From: Engraulis encrasicolus
Lineage: Eukaryota; Chordata; Actinopteri; Clupeiformes; Engraulidae
DNA length: 64,000 bases
NCBI RefSeq assembly: GCF_034702125.1
Contig: NC_085860.1
Span: 52,408,393 to 52,472,392 of the forward strand
Direction: 5' to 3'
The translations under genes were made by a program, and so were the position numbers. Shown here piece after piece: positions 12,299 through 25,719 of this stretch. The notes below the pieces were generated by a model. That model saw only the letters and a list, made by a program, of their open reading frames with translations. It was not told the origin of the DNA and did not search any database. Position 1 is the stretch's first letter. Every line of letters starts with the position of its first letter.

Positions 12299-12756
12299 CT
12301 CTAATCCATCGGCACGCGTCCTAACTGGGCGTACATTTTCTTCTCTATTTCCTGTCTCTAGATCCTCACGACAGGGCTGTTCTCTGAGCCCCGCACTATT
12401 TGTTCTCTTGTTAGAACCCCTTGCCCAAGCTATTCGTCTGTCTCAGCTGGTATCTCCTATAACACTAGAACTACCAGGATTTTTCTGCCTACCTAGAAGT
12501 ACCAGAGAGGGGTCATTTGACCCGGCGGCTTTTACCTAATACACTAATCACTCATTTTGTTATGGTAATGAGGCTGTTAGGGGCTGTGTGAGGGGTGAGG
12601 GGGTCACACCTTACAGTGCTAACAGCCAAGACAAACAGGGAAAGACAGCTTCTTCCCAAGGGCTGTCAGCCTCCAAAATCACCACAGGTAAATAGCAACT
12701 TGCATGAAGATATCAGCAGCAAAGACAGATAGCACAGTTTGGCGGACAGTGTGTTA

Positions 12757-14273
12757 CAGTTTTTCTCCATTGGTTTGGCTCATTTCTTGAAACTGAGATG
12801 TCTTTCTCAAAACATGGACAAATCCCACAACTAATTTGCGGTTCCTCACAACAGAATGGCATTTATCGTTGCTTTCATCAAATTTCAAATGCTTTTGTAC
12901 ATGTCTCAATCATTTAGTACATCCTTGCAAATGGCTATGTACAAGTATCCTACAGTTAACACAATCAGCTTACATTTAGTAGAATTTTCAAATGAATGTA
13001 CCTTGCTGATCTATCCCAATTGGTTGATTCTCAGTGTAATGGTTGTCCTGAAAACATGTCAGCACATTTTCTTCATATAAGTCATCAATTAACTTGTGAA
13101 TGCCCCATGTGATCATGACGAATCATATGACTGCAACCAGATAATGGTTGAATTACAGTTTTTCTCGATTGGTTTGGCTCATTTCTTGAAACTGAGATGA
13201 CATTCCTATAACCATTGGGTCATTTGGCCAAACATTCTTACACTTCTGCACAACAGTTCAGATAACTAGCAAAATGTCATATACCTCCCAAAACACCTCA
13301 TTCTTGCATCAGCACTAAACCATCTCACATATAAATAGTCAGTACCATCAAAATGGCATAGATCCTTCTCAATTGCTTTGGCTCATTTGCATTCATTTAG
13401 TTCTTCTGTCAAAATAAACTGGATGGTTCAGCATAACTACATGGATCCTCATCACTTGCTCATATCACCCCAAAAACAGTTTACCCATGTGTCAAAACTA
13501 AATTTCTTCCCCACATATATCATCAGTACCCCCAAAATAAATTGTCCCTTTGCCATTGTGTAAGCACTGCCAGTCAAAATGGTTAGGTGTTTTTATCTAC
13601 GTTCAGCTAACAGATTTCGACTATGTATAAAAATGAAAAAGTGAGTGAAACCATTGAAGTTTGACAACACAGATAATTTACCAAGGACATTTATCAGTAA
13701 CTTTCTTTACTGTAAATTCATATACAGAAAGTAATGCCCATTAATCACAGGTTTCTCATGGGTTTGGCTCATTTCTCAAAACAGAGATAACATTCACAAA
13801 ATAACATGGACAAATGCCAAAGCAACTAGCAATTGTTCAAAACAGAATGTCGTTTGAAAAAATGTCATGAAATTAGCCAAATAACAGAGGAAACTGTAGT
13901 ATACACGGTTATAAAATTATTTGCGTAGACCACTTTGCATATGATGACACAATGAAATAATGCTGACGTGTTTTGGAGAGGGCAACCATTAGACTGAGAA
14001 TTGTCTAATTCGTTTAGATAAGCAAGGTCAATTTATTTGGAAAATGTGCTAAATCTATGCTGAATGTGTCAACTGAAGGGTATTTGTACATATCCATCTG
14101 CAGAGATGTACTAAACATTTGAGACATGTACAAAGCATTTGATATCTGATGAAAGCAATGAAAAATGTCATTCTGTTTTGGGAAATTGCAAGTTGGTTTG
14201 GGGATTTGTCCGTGTTGTTTTGAGAATGTCATCTCAGTTTCGAGAAATTAGCCAAACCAATCGAGAAAAACTG
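12757..14273. mobile_element. TA-flanked (Tc1/mariner-like) foldback, third nesting level
   Basis: It starts CAGTTTTTCTCCATTGGTTT and ends with the complement of CAGTTTTTCTCGATTGGTTT, with TA on both sides (12755-12756 and 14274-14275). Arms of about 300 bp pair (about 12757-13060 with about 14000-14273). Two further copies of the GGTTTGGCTCATTTC end motif lie inside at about 13170 and 13760. Its relics suggest a chain of insertions of the same family. There is no coding frame. Confidence 0.7.
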
Positions 14274-14465
14274 TAACGTGTGAATCTCCCATGCCATGTG
14301 ACCATAACTACTCATGTGAATGCAACCTGGCAATTGTTAGATGGATAAATACCAGAGCATGTGAACTACTGCTTCACTTCCCTCAAGAATTTTGTGGTGA
14401 AAGAAGCTCCTCTCCAAGGAACGAAGATGCAGAGATACAGCACTCAACAGGCATTGGAAATGATC

Positions 14466-14595
<130 letters not shown>

Positions 14596-15638
14596 GTCTC
14601 AAGTGACAGCTGTGAGGTGCTAACAGCCACATTTCCACAACAAAAGGAGTGTCCGCAGGGCGTCCAAAGGGTCAAATGACCCTCTTGTGGGGCTTTTAGG
14701 TAAAAAGGTCAATTGACCCCTCCGTGGTAGTTCTAGTGTTAACACTACACGACACGCGTCATCATCTCTCCTTATTTGCAAATGATATCATGGTCTATCT
14801 AGAAAATCCATCTCAATCCATCCCCCATCTTCTGTCTATTTGTGAGAATTATGGCAAAATGTCAGGTTTTAAAATCAATTGGTCTAAATCTGCACTCCTT
14901 CACTTGAATGAGGCCGCCTGCAACTCCAACATATTTTCTTGCATTCCGATCGTCAAGCAATTTAAATACCTTGGTGTTGAGATTTTCCCCTGCCTAAATA
15001 AAATTGTTAAACACAATTACTTAGTAGCCCAAATAACGTTTTGAAGGATATGGAAAAATGGGTGCTTCTCCCTATGTCTATCCAAGCCCGTGCCTCAATT
15101 GTAAAAATGATCATCCTGCCCAGGATCAATTTCGTCAGCTCCATGCTCCCTCTACGCCTCCTATTGACTACTGGACTAAATTACATTCAGCGCCGTTTCT
15201 AAATTCATCTGTAAAGGCAAGCGGCCGAGACTTAAACTGGCCACCCTTCAGAGGAAAAAAGGGAAAATGGTGGATTGGCTGTTCCTGATTTTAAACTATA
15301 TTTTTTGTCTTTTGTTTTAAGACCTTTCCTTACTTGGCTTAATCCAGACATGCCTGCTTCTTGGCTTACTTTAGAACGTGCTAAGACGAAAGGCCATTAC
15401 AGGATGTTCTCTTCTCTAATATTTCTAATAAGCAATGGCAACTAAGATTTGGGCCCATTATCTCTCATCTCATCAGGATCTGGCGGGTAGTCGAAAAGTT
15501 TTCTTGCATAAACTGTAACTGGCACTCACATTCCCCTGTATTTCATAATATGTCGTTACTGATAGGTGGGAACAAGGGGGGGTTCATTATTTAAAAGATA
15601 TGTTCAGTGACTCTGGCTTGTTACCATTCTCTGACTTA

Positions 15639-16866
15639 CAAAGCGGATTCCAAAAAAGTTGAGACACTTTGTATTTTGTGAATAAAATCAAAACGCTGGC
15701 ATTTTCAAAACATTCAATATGTTAACAAGGTAGAACATTATGTACAGACAACAAATCTGTTGTTAAAGTCAAGCAGAAGTATTGTTTTGAGGTAATTATG
15801 TGATGTAAAATTTCACACCCTTGCAACAAATCCCAAAAAAGTTGGGACAGGGCCAATAAAATGCTTTTTATATTGGATAAGACTAAACACAACTCAAGGG
15901 ATGATGCTGAACAGTTAAATACTTTGACTGATGGCATAATTTTATTCAAAAATTAGATATTTTGATGTGCAAGACATGATTTCTGCAGCTCAACTGATAG
16001 GTATGTTCTTCAACTTGTTTACCTTTTATTATGCTGAATATGTGGCATATCCTGACTGCAAGAAAACAATTTTGTGACCTGTTTACTCTTATGATGGAAC
16101 CACACTGTTGGAACATAGTAGAGATTGAAATTGGCCACCATTATGGGGCAATATCTAAAGGCGGTGCTCCAAAATATAATGCCTTGGTAGCTATGTTTAC
16201 TGTTTAAAGACTGTATGTGTCATTCAACATTCATTTTAATGGTCTACATGAGTAAGAAGACCCTAACCAAGGCACCTCTGCACCCCTTTACCATCATATA
16301 TGCTGTCTTTCAGACTGACCACTAAATCAAGCTGAAGTATTCATTTTCTATATAACCTGGAGGGTGCATGACTCCATAATTTTTCAAAAAGGATTACATA
16401 TTTTCCATTCTGTAATGAGAGGACAGTTTCACATTACGGAAATAGGCCTTATATGCCTGCAATTTTGATAATTCAATCTTTCTGTGTAATAAATAAGTAA
16501 TTAGGTCCCCAAAATCTTCGCTGCTGAGTGCCACAGCCTCTATGTGATTGTATTTTATTTGTGCATTCATGTTGGCAGTCAATATAGTTCCTTTTAAAAT
16601 ATTCTTCCTTGTGTAATGTTTAGAATTATCCAACTATTACAACACGTTTTGACCCTGTCCCAACTTTTTTGAGATTTGTTGCATGTGTCAAATTTTAAAT
16701 TAACACATAATTACCTCAAAACAATAATTCTGCTCAACATTAACAACTGATATGTTGTCTGTACATAACGCTCTACCTCATTAACATATTAGATGTGTTT
16801 AAATTGCCAGCATTTTGATTTTATTCACAAAATACAAAGTGTCCCAAGTTTTTTGGAATCCGCTTG
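15639..16866. mobile_element. Tc1/mariner-like MITE with double inverted repeats
   Basis: Flanked by TA at 15637-15638 and 16867-16868. The outer ends are CAAAGCGGATTCCAAAAAAG and the complement of CAAGCGGATTCCAAAAAACT. An inner pair holds AAGTTGGGACAGGGCCAATA (about 15839) and its partner at about 16650 (TTTTGACCCTGTCCCAACTT). Host LINE sequence continues on both sides (LLPFSDLQ before, FNLPRSTFFFYLQLRSA after). There is no transposase frame. Confidence 0.8.
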
Positions 16867-17875
16867 TACAAAATACATTCAATTTGCCACGTTCTACCTT
16901 TTTTTTCTATTTACAATTAAGATCTGCACTCAAAGCACATGGTGTCCCCTGGCAAAGTTCCTTGCCTACTCATCCTATCCGTAAACTGTTTACTAGTCAG
17001 TCATCAACAAAAGGTATGGTATCTAGGCTTTACCACTTCTTGGTCATACCCAAACATATTGGCCTTCCTATAGAAAGGGTCTGGTTGCGGGACTGTCCTG
17101 ATCTAAGCGAAGAATTTGATTGGGACGACGTTTGGTCCAGCATCTCAGAGGTGTCGCATAATCCTGATCACCACATTCATTATAACTTCATCCATAGAAC
17201 CTATCTGACCCCTGTAAGGATGCGCCACATGAAAATAATCAATAGCCCTTTATGCACGCCACGGCACCTTTCTCCACATGTTCTGGGACTGTGTGGCCCT
17301 GTCTCTCAGTTTTGGAGTGATGTTGCATCTTGTCTGTCTCGTTTCTTCACTGTTAATGTGCCTGTTCACATGGGTGTTTGGATTTTGAATGACTTGTCGC
17401 CTCTCTGTGTTGCTGGAGTAACTCGGAGGGGAATCTATGCTGGACTAACCGCTGCCAAGAAGGTGGTAGCTACACGGTGGAAACAACCCCATGACCTCTC
17501 AATGCGGCATTGGAACCTCATATTCTTGGACGTTATATTCATGGAACTATCCACAGCTAGAGTCAATGGAGCTTCAGAAAAGACTTTGGACTTTTGGCGT
17601 AACCTAGCAGACTCTATCAAAGACTTGATGGGACACTAGTCTTTTTTGTTTTATTTTTAGTTTTTTTACTTGATGGGACACTAGAGACTTTTTTTTGTCT
17701 TGTGTTTTATCTTTATGTTTGTCTGTTTCTTGTATTTGCAGTTGTTATGTGTCTGTGTCATGTTTGTCGAGTCTTGTCTCCCCTGCCTCTCCCTCTTTTT
17801 CCTATTTTACGTGATTTGTAATTTTGTAATTCTGTTATAACAAAAATCATAATAAAAATTTGATACAACAAAAAA

Positions 17876-17966
17876 CCATGGTTAGTTGTCATAGTAAAAC
17901 CATAGTTCATTTTGCATAGTTAAACGATGGTACATCCATAGTTAAACCATGGTTAAATCCATAGTT
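17876..17966. repeat. Short degenerate repeat of CCATGGTTA type
   Basis: CCATGGTTA and CCATAGTTA variants occur about eight times in both orientations directly after the LINE tail. This is probably the end of another repeat. No gene is present. Confidence 0.6.
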
Positions 17967-18119
17967 AAGTATGATAGGGAGCAAGCTTCACTCAGGTTTC
18001 TAGACAGGTCATCAGCTGGGAAAATTAGTCCTTTCGTCCTACCGCACTTTCCTCTTTTGTGTGGATTACTGACCAGAAGCCTTATTGGAAGAAATTAAAA
18101 CATGGGGCCACGTCACGGA

Positions 18120-18480
18120 ATGATGTTGAGGAACGAGGGGGTGAGCGGGGGTAGGGGGGCAGAGTGGAGGGAAATGGGTCTGGGTTGAATTAGGGGGTGA
18201 ACTTTTCGTATTGGATGGGAGGTGTGCGAATATTTTGTGGGGGGATAGGGGGAGAATGAGTCAGTTGAGGGGGTTGAGCGTGGGGGGCAGAATAGTGGGG
18301 GGTGAGTGAGGGGTCGGGGGGCAGGGTAGTATGGGGGGATGAGTGAGGGGGTTGGGGTCAAAATAGTGTGTGGGGGGTGGGTGGGGCAGAATAGTGTGTG
18401 TGGGGGAGATGAGAGAGGGGGTGGGGGGGGAGGCAGAATAGTGTGTGGGGGAAAGACACTGTAGAGCAGGGGAAAGATGA
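18120..18480. repeat. Very G-rich imperfect minisatellite
   Basis: Runs of four to eight G recur every 10-20 bases, mixed with GATGAGTGAG and AATAGTGTG words. The complement gives proline-rich frames with no homology to any family I know. The tract is flanked by an inverted pair (GATTACTGACCAGAAG near 18063 and CTTTTGGTCAGTAATC near 18504). The many G-runs could form quadruplexes on the + strand. Confidence 0.75.
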
Positions 18481-18712
18481 GCGGGGGATACGCCTGAATA
18501 ACTTTTGGTCAGTAATCTAATGTGAAAAGTTTGGCAGGTCAATAGCCTTTTTTCAGCAGCCAACTGTGTATGTGTAAGTCAATCATTTTCTGACAACAAT
18601 CCTTAGGATATGTCAAAGGGGCAAGATATATATTTACGTCTTTCTGTTGCCAACCTTTGTACAGTACTCACGTCTGTAGATATACAGAATTTCACTGAAA
18701 ATCTTTATTGAT

Positions 18713-19680
18713 AACTAGAAATGCATTCTCACAGAAAATGCTGGAAGCGGGCTTGCCTTTTGAGGCAGAGATGAAACAAAGTACTATTGAGAAAACAAAG
18801 CTAAAAGAAATCTTGGAAAAACTCCATCCACCCAGTCAGAAGTTATGGGTCAAACAATTCAGCCATCTTGGATTCAGCCATCTTGAAAGTGTTGTAGCTC
18901 TGCGTTTTGGGGATATACTAAATGACATACATGGTATTTTAAGTTGGCTAAGGAACACTGCATATGATATAATTTTGAAAATCAACATGGCTTCGAGCGG
19001 GATTAGAACTCACAACCTCCATATCTGTAATCCAACCCCTTTGCCATTGATATTAAATGACATACAATACATGATATTTGAAGTTGGCTAAGGAACACTG
19101 CATATGATATCATTTTGAAAATCAACATGGCTTCGACTGGGGTTCGAACCTCCAACCCCCATATCCCTAATTCAGCACATTTGCCATTCATACTAAATGA
19201 CATACATGGCATTTTAAGTTGGCCAAGGAACACTGCATATGATATAATTTTGAAAGTCAACATGGCTTTGACTGGGATTCGAACCCCCAACCTCCATATC
19301 TGTAATCCAGCACATTTGCCATGCATACTAAATGACATACATGGCATTTTAAGTTGGCCAAGGAACACTGCATATGATGTAATTTTGAAAATCAACATGG
19401 CTTTGACTGGGTTTCAAACCCCCAACCTCAATATCTGTAATTCAGCACATTTGCCATCCATACTAAATGATATACATGGCATTTTAAGTCGGCCAAGGAA
19501 CGCTGCATATGATATAATTTAGAAAATCAACATGGCTTCAGGTGGGTTTTGAACCCTCAACCTCCATATCTCTAATGCAGCGGCATGCATTACCACTAAG
19601 CCAAGCAGCTAATTGTCATGCATAGTCCAGCAAGACTATATTACATTGCATTGCAGAGCTCAACAATAGACTTCTAGAAT
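18713..19680. repeat. Composite repeat copy 1: array of about 135-bp units
   Basis: The leader (18713-18920) is followed by about five units spaced about 135 bp (ACATACATGGCATTTTAAGT near 18926, a variant near 19061, then 19199, 19334 and 19469). Each unit carries GGGATTCGAACCCCCAACC or a variant, the complement of a Pol III B-box. Because 135 is a multiple of three, the array is open in one frame (127 and 135 codons). That is not evidence of a protein. Confidence 0.88.
19530..19615 (-). repeat. tRNA-like end unit of array copy 1
   Basis: On the - strand it reads GCTTGGCTTAGTGGTAATGC (A-box-like), CATTAGAGATATGGAGG, then GGGTTCAAAACCC (decayed B-box). The acceptor arms do not pair, so it is not a functional tRNA. 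It looks like the ancestral tRNA-derived head from which the array units descend. Confidence 0.6.
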
Positions 19681-20600
19681 GCTTGCTCGCACCTGCTCGT
19701 TAAGAATAGAATCTTGAGACAGTTGGTACGTTTACATGAGGCATTTAAATCCGATTTAACTCTCTTTAAATCTCATTAAAACTTAATTCCACTTTAAAAA
19801 CATCATGTAAACACTTACCGAACAGGATTTAAGTTTATTCCGATTTAAACTTAAGTCCGATTAAAGTGGGTGGTTTATTCCTCTTTTGAATCCGATTAAA
19901 CACGTTCCTCTGTCATGTAACCTTTTAATCAGAATTACTATTAATCCGGTCGTTCCACGCATGCTCGTTGACCACACGATGGCGCCAAGAGCCCGTGCTA
20001 TGCCGTGCTCTTTGTCAGTGAGAAAAAGATGGCGGCACTTCCTGTTGATTTTCACATGAAAGTTTTGCTTAATTTAAAGTCCCTAAGCGACTATAAATGT
20101 TGTGGCTTCCATATATTGATGTAAAAGTGCCCCACGAAGTAATTAAGCACAACAAAGTTACTCCACATCACCCTTTCACCAGTTCGTTTTTCTAAGCTAG
20201 GAGGGTGCTAACTAGCATTTGAAAGAACCAGACCCAAAGGGGATTTTACCAGCCTTGAGTCCACTGAGGGAATTCATTTTCGGGCTGAAGATAAGCTTGT
20301 GTCCCAGTAGTTCCCTGGAGGTTTGGCGACCACGCCCCCACGCCTTATTTGGCTCACTCAGCACGTGCGTCCTCAGTCCAATCGCAATGCTTTATTTTCC
20401 CCAGACGTTTAATCGCATTTAAGTGAAATTGCCATGTATACACGTCGCAAAATAACTCTTACAGTCGGTCCCCCTACAATGCACACCCTTTACCGAGGTA
20501 ATGCCACGTCATCCACCTCGGTACGTACCGGGCCTAGCTGCAGTGTACCCAAACAACCGCCGGGTGGCACTTGGGAGCGCTATACGCTTTACCACGTGGT

Positions 20601-20601
<1 letters not shown>

Positions 20602-20651
<50 letters not shown>
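20602..20651. repeat. CT microsatellite
   Basis: A pure (CT)25 run inside the 7.45-kb element. Confidence 0.97.
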
Positions 20652-20653
<2 letters not shown>

Positions 20654-21763
20654 CCTACAGCTTACCTATTGCAGCGCTCCCGTGTGAGCTTGGACGTCCA
20701 AAATGTTTATTACCATATGGAATATTTTACGATGTTGACAGCATATTAATATATGCTCATATTCACCAGCACGCACCGATTCAGCGGATAGCCTAACAAC
20801 ATGCCTATAAATTGTGTGAGAACACCTCCAGGAAGTAGGAAGAGTCATAAAAAGAATAGCCTAAATAATGTAATGAATTTTCTTTCTTTTTTTTTTTTTT
20901 TTAAAAAATGATGATCGGATGAATTGCATTAATGTGCAAGCTCTGACAAAATGCAAATTGAGTGTAGCCAGAAGCCATACCGATTATCGCATGGCAAGAT
21001 TTGAAACGTCTAATATTGCAACTTCAGACTTGTTGTCTGGCTGTGGATACTTTTTTCGTTTGGTAAAAATTACTGAGAGTGCAATACACCTCACCGCAGT
21101 AACCTAACAGCGCTTCGTTTGAGCGTGTAAGCGTTGGCTATTTATCACACATCGCCAACAGCTGGGGCGATAACCTAACCTACACTTCCCTAATGAATTT
21201 AATGTTGTCACATTGGCAAAAAATTAGCAAGCGACTGATATTGCTGTTTTCGTGCTCAAATTAAGTGTAACCAACTGTCGGGTTATGTGTCGCAGGTGAG
21301 AAAGTGCGCATTTTTCCAGCGACACACCTCTCCTTGTTACCAAATACCCTGGAGAGTACTGTACACCACAAATAGGCCTACGCCAAGACACAAATATTGA
21401 GTTTTAAAATAATATTTAGTAACTAACAGAAATCTAAAAGAGTCCCGGGGCACCCCAAATCTATACAAGTCCGAAATTCCAAATTTCATTGGAGATCCCC
21501 CCCACAGTCATCCGTTCCGAAGGAGGCGGAGGAGCGGTGGCCAGATGTCCATCCATTGCGAGGCTGGGGAGACAGGAAGAGCTTGGTGACAGTAGGCTTG
21601 ATTCCATAGGCAGTCCAAATGACACTCACTTCCATAATTAAGTAGGCTACGCAGGTAATCGCTGCACTTATTCCACGTGATTTACAACACTGCACTCGCT
21701 AGTCTAGGTTAAACGTTAGGGGTGAAGTTGCACAGCACTCGCACACGGCACGGCTCACTGCAA

Positions 21764-23365
21764 ACAATAGCCTTAGTCTCATTGCAGGGCCAGCCCCGGG
21801 CTGGCCCGGACAAAAGGGGGCTGACGGTGATCTCATCAAAAGGGGGCTAGGTGCTAAAGATGGCCGCCGGGCCAGGTTGTGGGGCTAAGGGCCGTTTTTT
21901 CTGGCCCGTCGAATTCGATGGGCCATCAAGCGCCACCGAGGCCCGGAGGCGGGGTCAACCTCTGTGTAATAATGTGGCTGCATGGGGGACTTATCGCTAA
22001 ATTCTGGGCAAATTATGGTTAAGCATTAGTTTGGGGTGTTTGGCTTTCTTATGGCATAATTTCATAAGATGCAACCTTGGCACTTCTGTTTGTGTTTTTA
22101 AAGTTATTTAGCCAACATAACTTTTTTGTTGTTATCATGGGCACCTACACTTAAACTTGGGATGTCATAGCTAAGTCATGTCGCTTTTTTCTGCTTTTAG
22201 CCGCCAACTCTTGTGCCATTATCGTGATTTGGCATGCTTTCCACTAAGCCTTTGACTTCGATATTCGATATTCGAATATAAGTCGAATGTTAAGAAAATT
22301 CGAGACATTCGAACGAATATTAATTGGCCATTAGCCTAATATTCGAATCTGACATGGGTATTGCTTTTTTGGGTATTTCATTGTTATTGATTAAAATTAT
22401 TTCCTTGTAAACATCGCAATTCACAGTCTCAATTTATTTTTTCCATGGCTGGTTAATCACTACAGCCGTGTTGAGGAGAGTCGCGTGCGTGGCTCATCTC
22501 TCTGTGTTCCATAGCAGGACACTTGCGGCAGGCAGTCTCCCCCAGAGTCCGCATTAACAAGCAGATGAGTGCTGCAGAGTTCCATTCAAGTGAATGGCTA
22601 CAGTTAATAAACAAAGCATCATCACATTACTTTCTGGAGTTGTTGACGAGTTTCTGGAATTATTTGATTCAACCCACAAGTACCTGTGATTACGCCAAGA
22701 GTAAGATAATAACTTCTTGTTTTTTGGATTTTGACCAAATTAGCTTCGTTGGTCTGGGTGTCAGATCAGGCAGACTCCAGGTGATGATTTTGTTAGCATG
22801 CTTTTAGCATGTTTTTAGCGCACTGCTAGTTTGTGTAATGTTCGTTTTTAGACGAGACAGTCATCTTACCTGGACCTACAAGCACACTACCTAAATGTCC
22901 GTCATTAGTGATAGAAAATAAATACATATTTGTTGATATTGGTGCTGTGTGCTCAATTCTCATGATTCGCATATGATCCAATTCAAATTTTAACTTGGGC
23001 TACAAGTTTGACATGGCTGCTAGCTTTGCCATGTTTTAATCTGCATTCACACCTCTAAGTACCGTCTTCTTATAAGTGCTGAACGATTGCTAAACAATAA
23101 TGGCTGGTTGAATGCATGTTGTTAATGGGCATGTTGTTATTCTTTGTCGTTGTTCTGTTGTTGTCCTTCTGTGATTTAGGGCGAAAGTGGGCTGTGCCTG
23201 ACTGACGTTTCACAAACAAGGCGTGTACCTGAATGTGCCTGGGGTCGGCTATGAGTCCGATCAGGCAAAAAATGGCCCGGGGCCGGCAGCTCCGAGCCGG
23301 CCACTCTCCTGAGCCCCGGGCGGCCCCGGGCCGCTGAAGCGCGGCTAATGAGACCAAGGCTATTG
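21764..23365. repeat. Segment bounded by inverted AATAGCCTTRGTCTCATT
   Basis: The left end reads ACAATAGCCTTAGTCTCATT and the right end its near complement, AATGAGACCAAGGCTATTGT. GC-rich hairpins (CCAGCCCCGGGCTGG near 21792, GGCCCGGGGCCGGC near 23275) lie just inside. A patch of ATTCGAATA words sits at 22256-22345. This is probably a nested inverted-repeat element. No duplication or coding frame is visible. Confidence 0.5.
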
Positions 23366-23800
23366 TGTGCTGCGATTCACCTGGGTAGGCCAGCGGTGTT
23401 AAAAGTGAGTCCAAGTACAACTGGGTTTGGAGAGAGAGAGAGAGAGGGGAAATATATGCTGGGAAATATATGCAATGTCATCTCATAATCATGGAGTTCC
23501 TCATGCGATTTCATCTGGGTCAGTCAGAAATGCATGCACCTTAATGTTTGCCAACGTGCTATAGTTTTCCTCTCATAATAGCACCTGGCGACTGTGACCA
23601 CAGTTAGATGACCTCGCGCGCGTAAACCCATTAAAATATAGCCTAGCCTTCTGTGGCTATTCAGAGCAATATGAACCAATCAGGTCGGCGTTGCTATTAA
23701 GCAAAATACATCCCTGATATCTACTTAACTAAAATAAGATGCATTTGTCTAATATTTGGAGACATCGCCTTGCTCTTTCTGCGGGGAATTAAGCGCCTCT

Positions 23801-23832
23801 CTCCCTCGCTCTCTCTCTCTCCCTCTCTCGCC

Positions 23833-23867
<35 letters not shown>

Positions 23868-23886
23868 ACACACACACACACACACA
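23801..23886. repeat. CT then CA microsatellite
   Basis: A compound CTCTCC run is followed by (CA)n with two CG interruptions. Confidence 0.95.
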
Positions 23887-25046
23887 CTGTTTGGAGAGGA
23901 CGCATTTAAACTGTAACAGTTTAGGCAGTAGGGGAGAGCAGGGACTCATGAAACTCGGAACGAATGAAACACTGCGATTTACTCGAAAACTTTAACATCG
24001 CCTATCCGAAAGTATGAAAAGTCAAAGTTGTCAGGTTTACAGGCAAAAGGGATTTAAGTGTCAGTAGACACTGTCGGGACGAATGAAACACCCGTTTCAT
24101 CCGTCCCTCTCGCCCATTGACTTAAAGCAGGATCAAAATAAAATGGGAGCACTTGAGATGACTATGTTCCAACTTGTCTTGAGCACCGTCGTAGCGCAAC
24201 AAATCATTATCGTAAACATAGCCTAGATAATTGGAAATTACAAAAAAATAGGCTACATTTTATAGACTTTGGCTATAGGCTAAGCCGACTCCTCTACCTG
24301 TTTGAATTAGTGCAGCCTTACAGGGAGGACGTTAATTTGGCATAGGTCAACTGCAGAGACTACTAATTTGTGACTTGACGTGATGTGTGAATAATTAGGC
24401 TACGATATGCAACAGGCATATTTAGCCGCACTCAGTCATTCATTGGGTGAATGTCCCGACCCTGTGTGTCCGCGTGCATGCATGGGGTGGGGAAAATACA
24501 TCAAGCGTGCCATCACCACCCATCCCCCCGGACGCACGAAACCCATTGAAGATCCAAGCAATTGTAGTCTGTCAGTATTTTAGTGTGGGCCCAGGTAGTT
24601 GAATTCCTGCATGGCCTGGTTATCTCAATAGTGCCAAGAAGATGTTTGCCCTCAGGCTAGTGTGTTCATAAAGCGCATGTTCGATTTGCTGTAGGTCCTA
24701 ATAGGCTACGATCAGTAAGCCTCAACTTGTCTGTCGTGTCTTTTCCTTCTTTCGATATTTTGTAAAATAGGCCCACGTTAAAGCCTAAATACGATAATAG
24801 GCCTAAATAAGGCTAATAAAGTGAGCTAAATAAGTCAGGCCTAAATAAAGTTGTTTTAGCCTATGAACTCAGGCAATGCAGAAATTTGCGGAGGGATTTT
24901 GGATAACTTGGCCTATAGGCTACCGATGGCTTTATGAACTTCATGACTGGGCTACAAGATAGTCGGGTAAGCATATTGACTTGTAGACCACCAACATCTG
25001 ATGCTGAAGTGGGGGAGGGTGTTTTTTTCCACTTCAAATGTTCCCC

Positions 25047-25049
<3 letters not shown>

Positions 25050-25106
<57 letters not shown>
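25050..25106. repeat. CA microsatellite
   Basis: A pure (CA)28 run, followed by a CT-rich patch. Confidence 0.97.
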
Positions 25107-25108
<2 letters not shown>

Positions 25109-25719
25109 TACGCGCTAATCGCTCTCTCTCTCCGTCTCTCCCTCTCTTTCTCGTTGTTGCTATACGTGCATCTGGATAGGCATAGGCAGTGTGGTCACCC
25201 AGCACATTTTCATAGAAATGCTGTGTTTTTTTTTTTAATGAAATCTTTATTCAGTTAGGTTGTGAACAGCGTTTCTCTTTCGATGTTGCGTCACCGTGGA
25301 CAAGTGTCTGCTCGAAAACTTAATGCAAAGCGGCTAAAATGTTCAGAACGTGTTGAACTTTTCAGAACATGAATGTTTGTCTGTGGGGGAGGGGTGGGTT
25401 ACAGCAGTGCAGTGCAGTGCAGTGCACGGGACTGCAGAGCCTTTTGTGACATGTCGTGGCGCGACAGGTTATCCAGCCTCCGAAGGAGTCATAGTTCCCC
25501 AGTCATACTGTTGGTTCGCATCTCCACCGAAGCAACTGAATTTGCAGTCCTAATCACAGATGATTAGCCACACCTGGTGTAACAGATGTATTGTCATGCG
25601 TGCATCACATCCCCAGTTAACCGGAATCCCGTCGATCGCGCACAACAGCGCATTGAAAGGATGAAATGTTCACAAGCACCAATACAAAAAAAAAACGTCT
25701 TCAACCTATTAGTCCGTAG

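Noticed and set aside
18708..19522. Long open frames of about 130 codons with a repeating 45-residue pattern
   Set aside because: They follow the 135-bp DNA repeat, a multiple of three, and recur in the second array. There is no start context, domain or codon signal.
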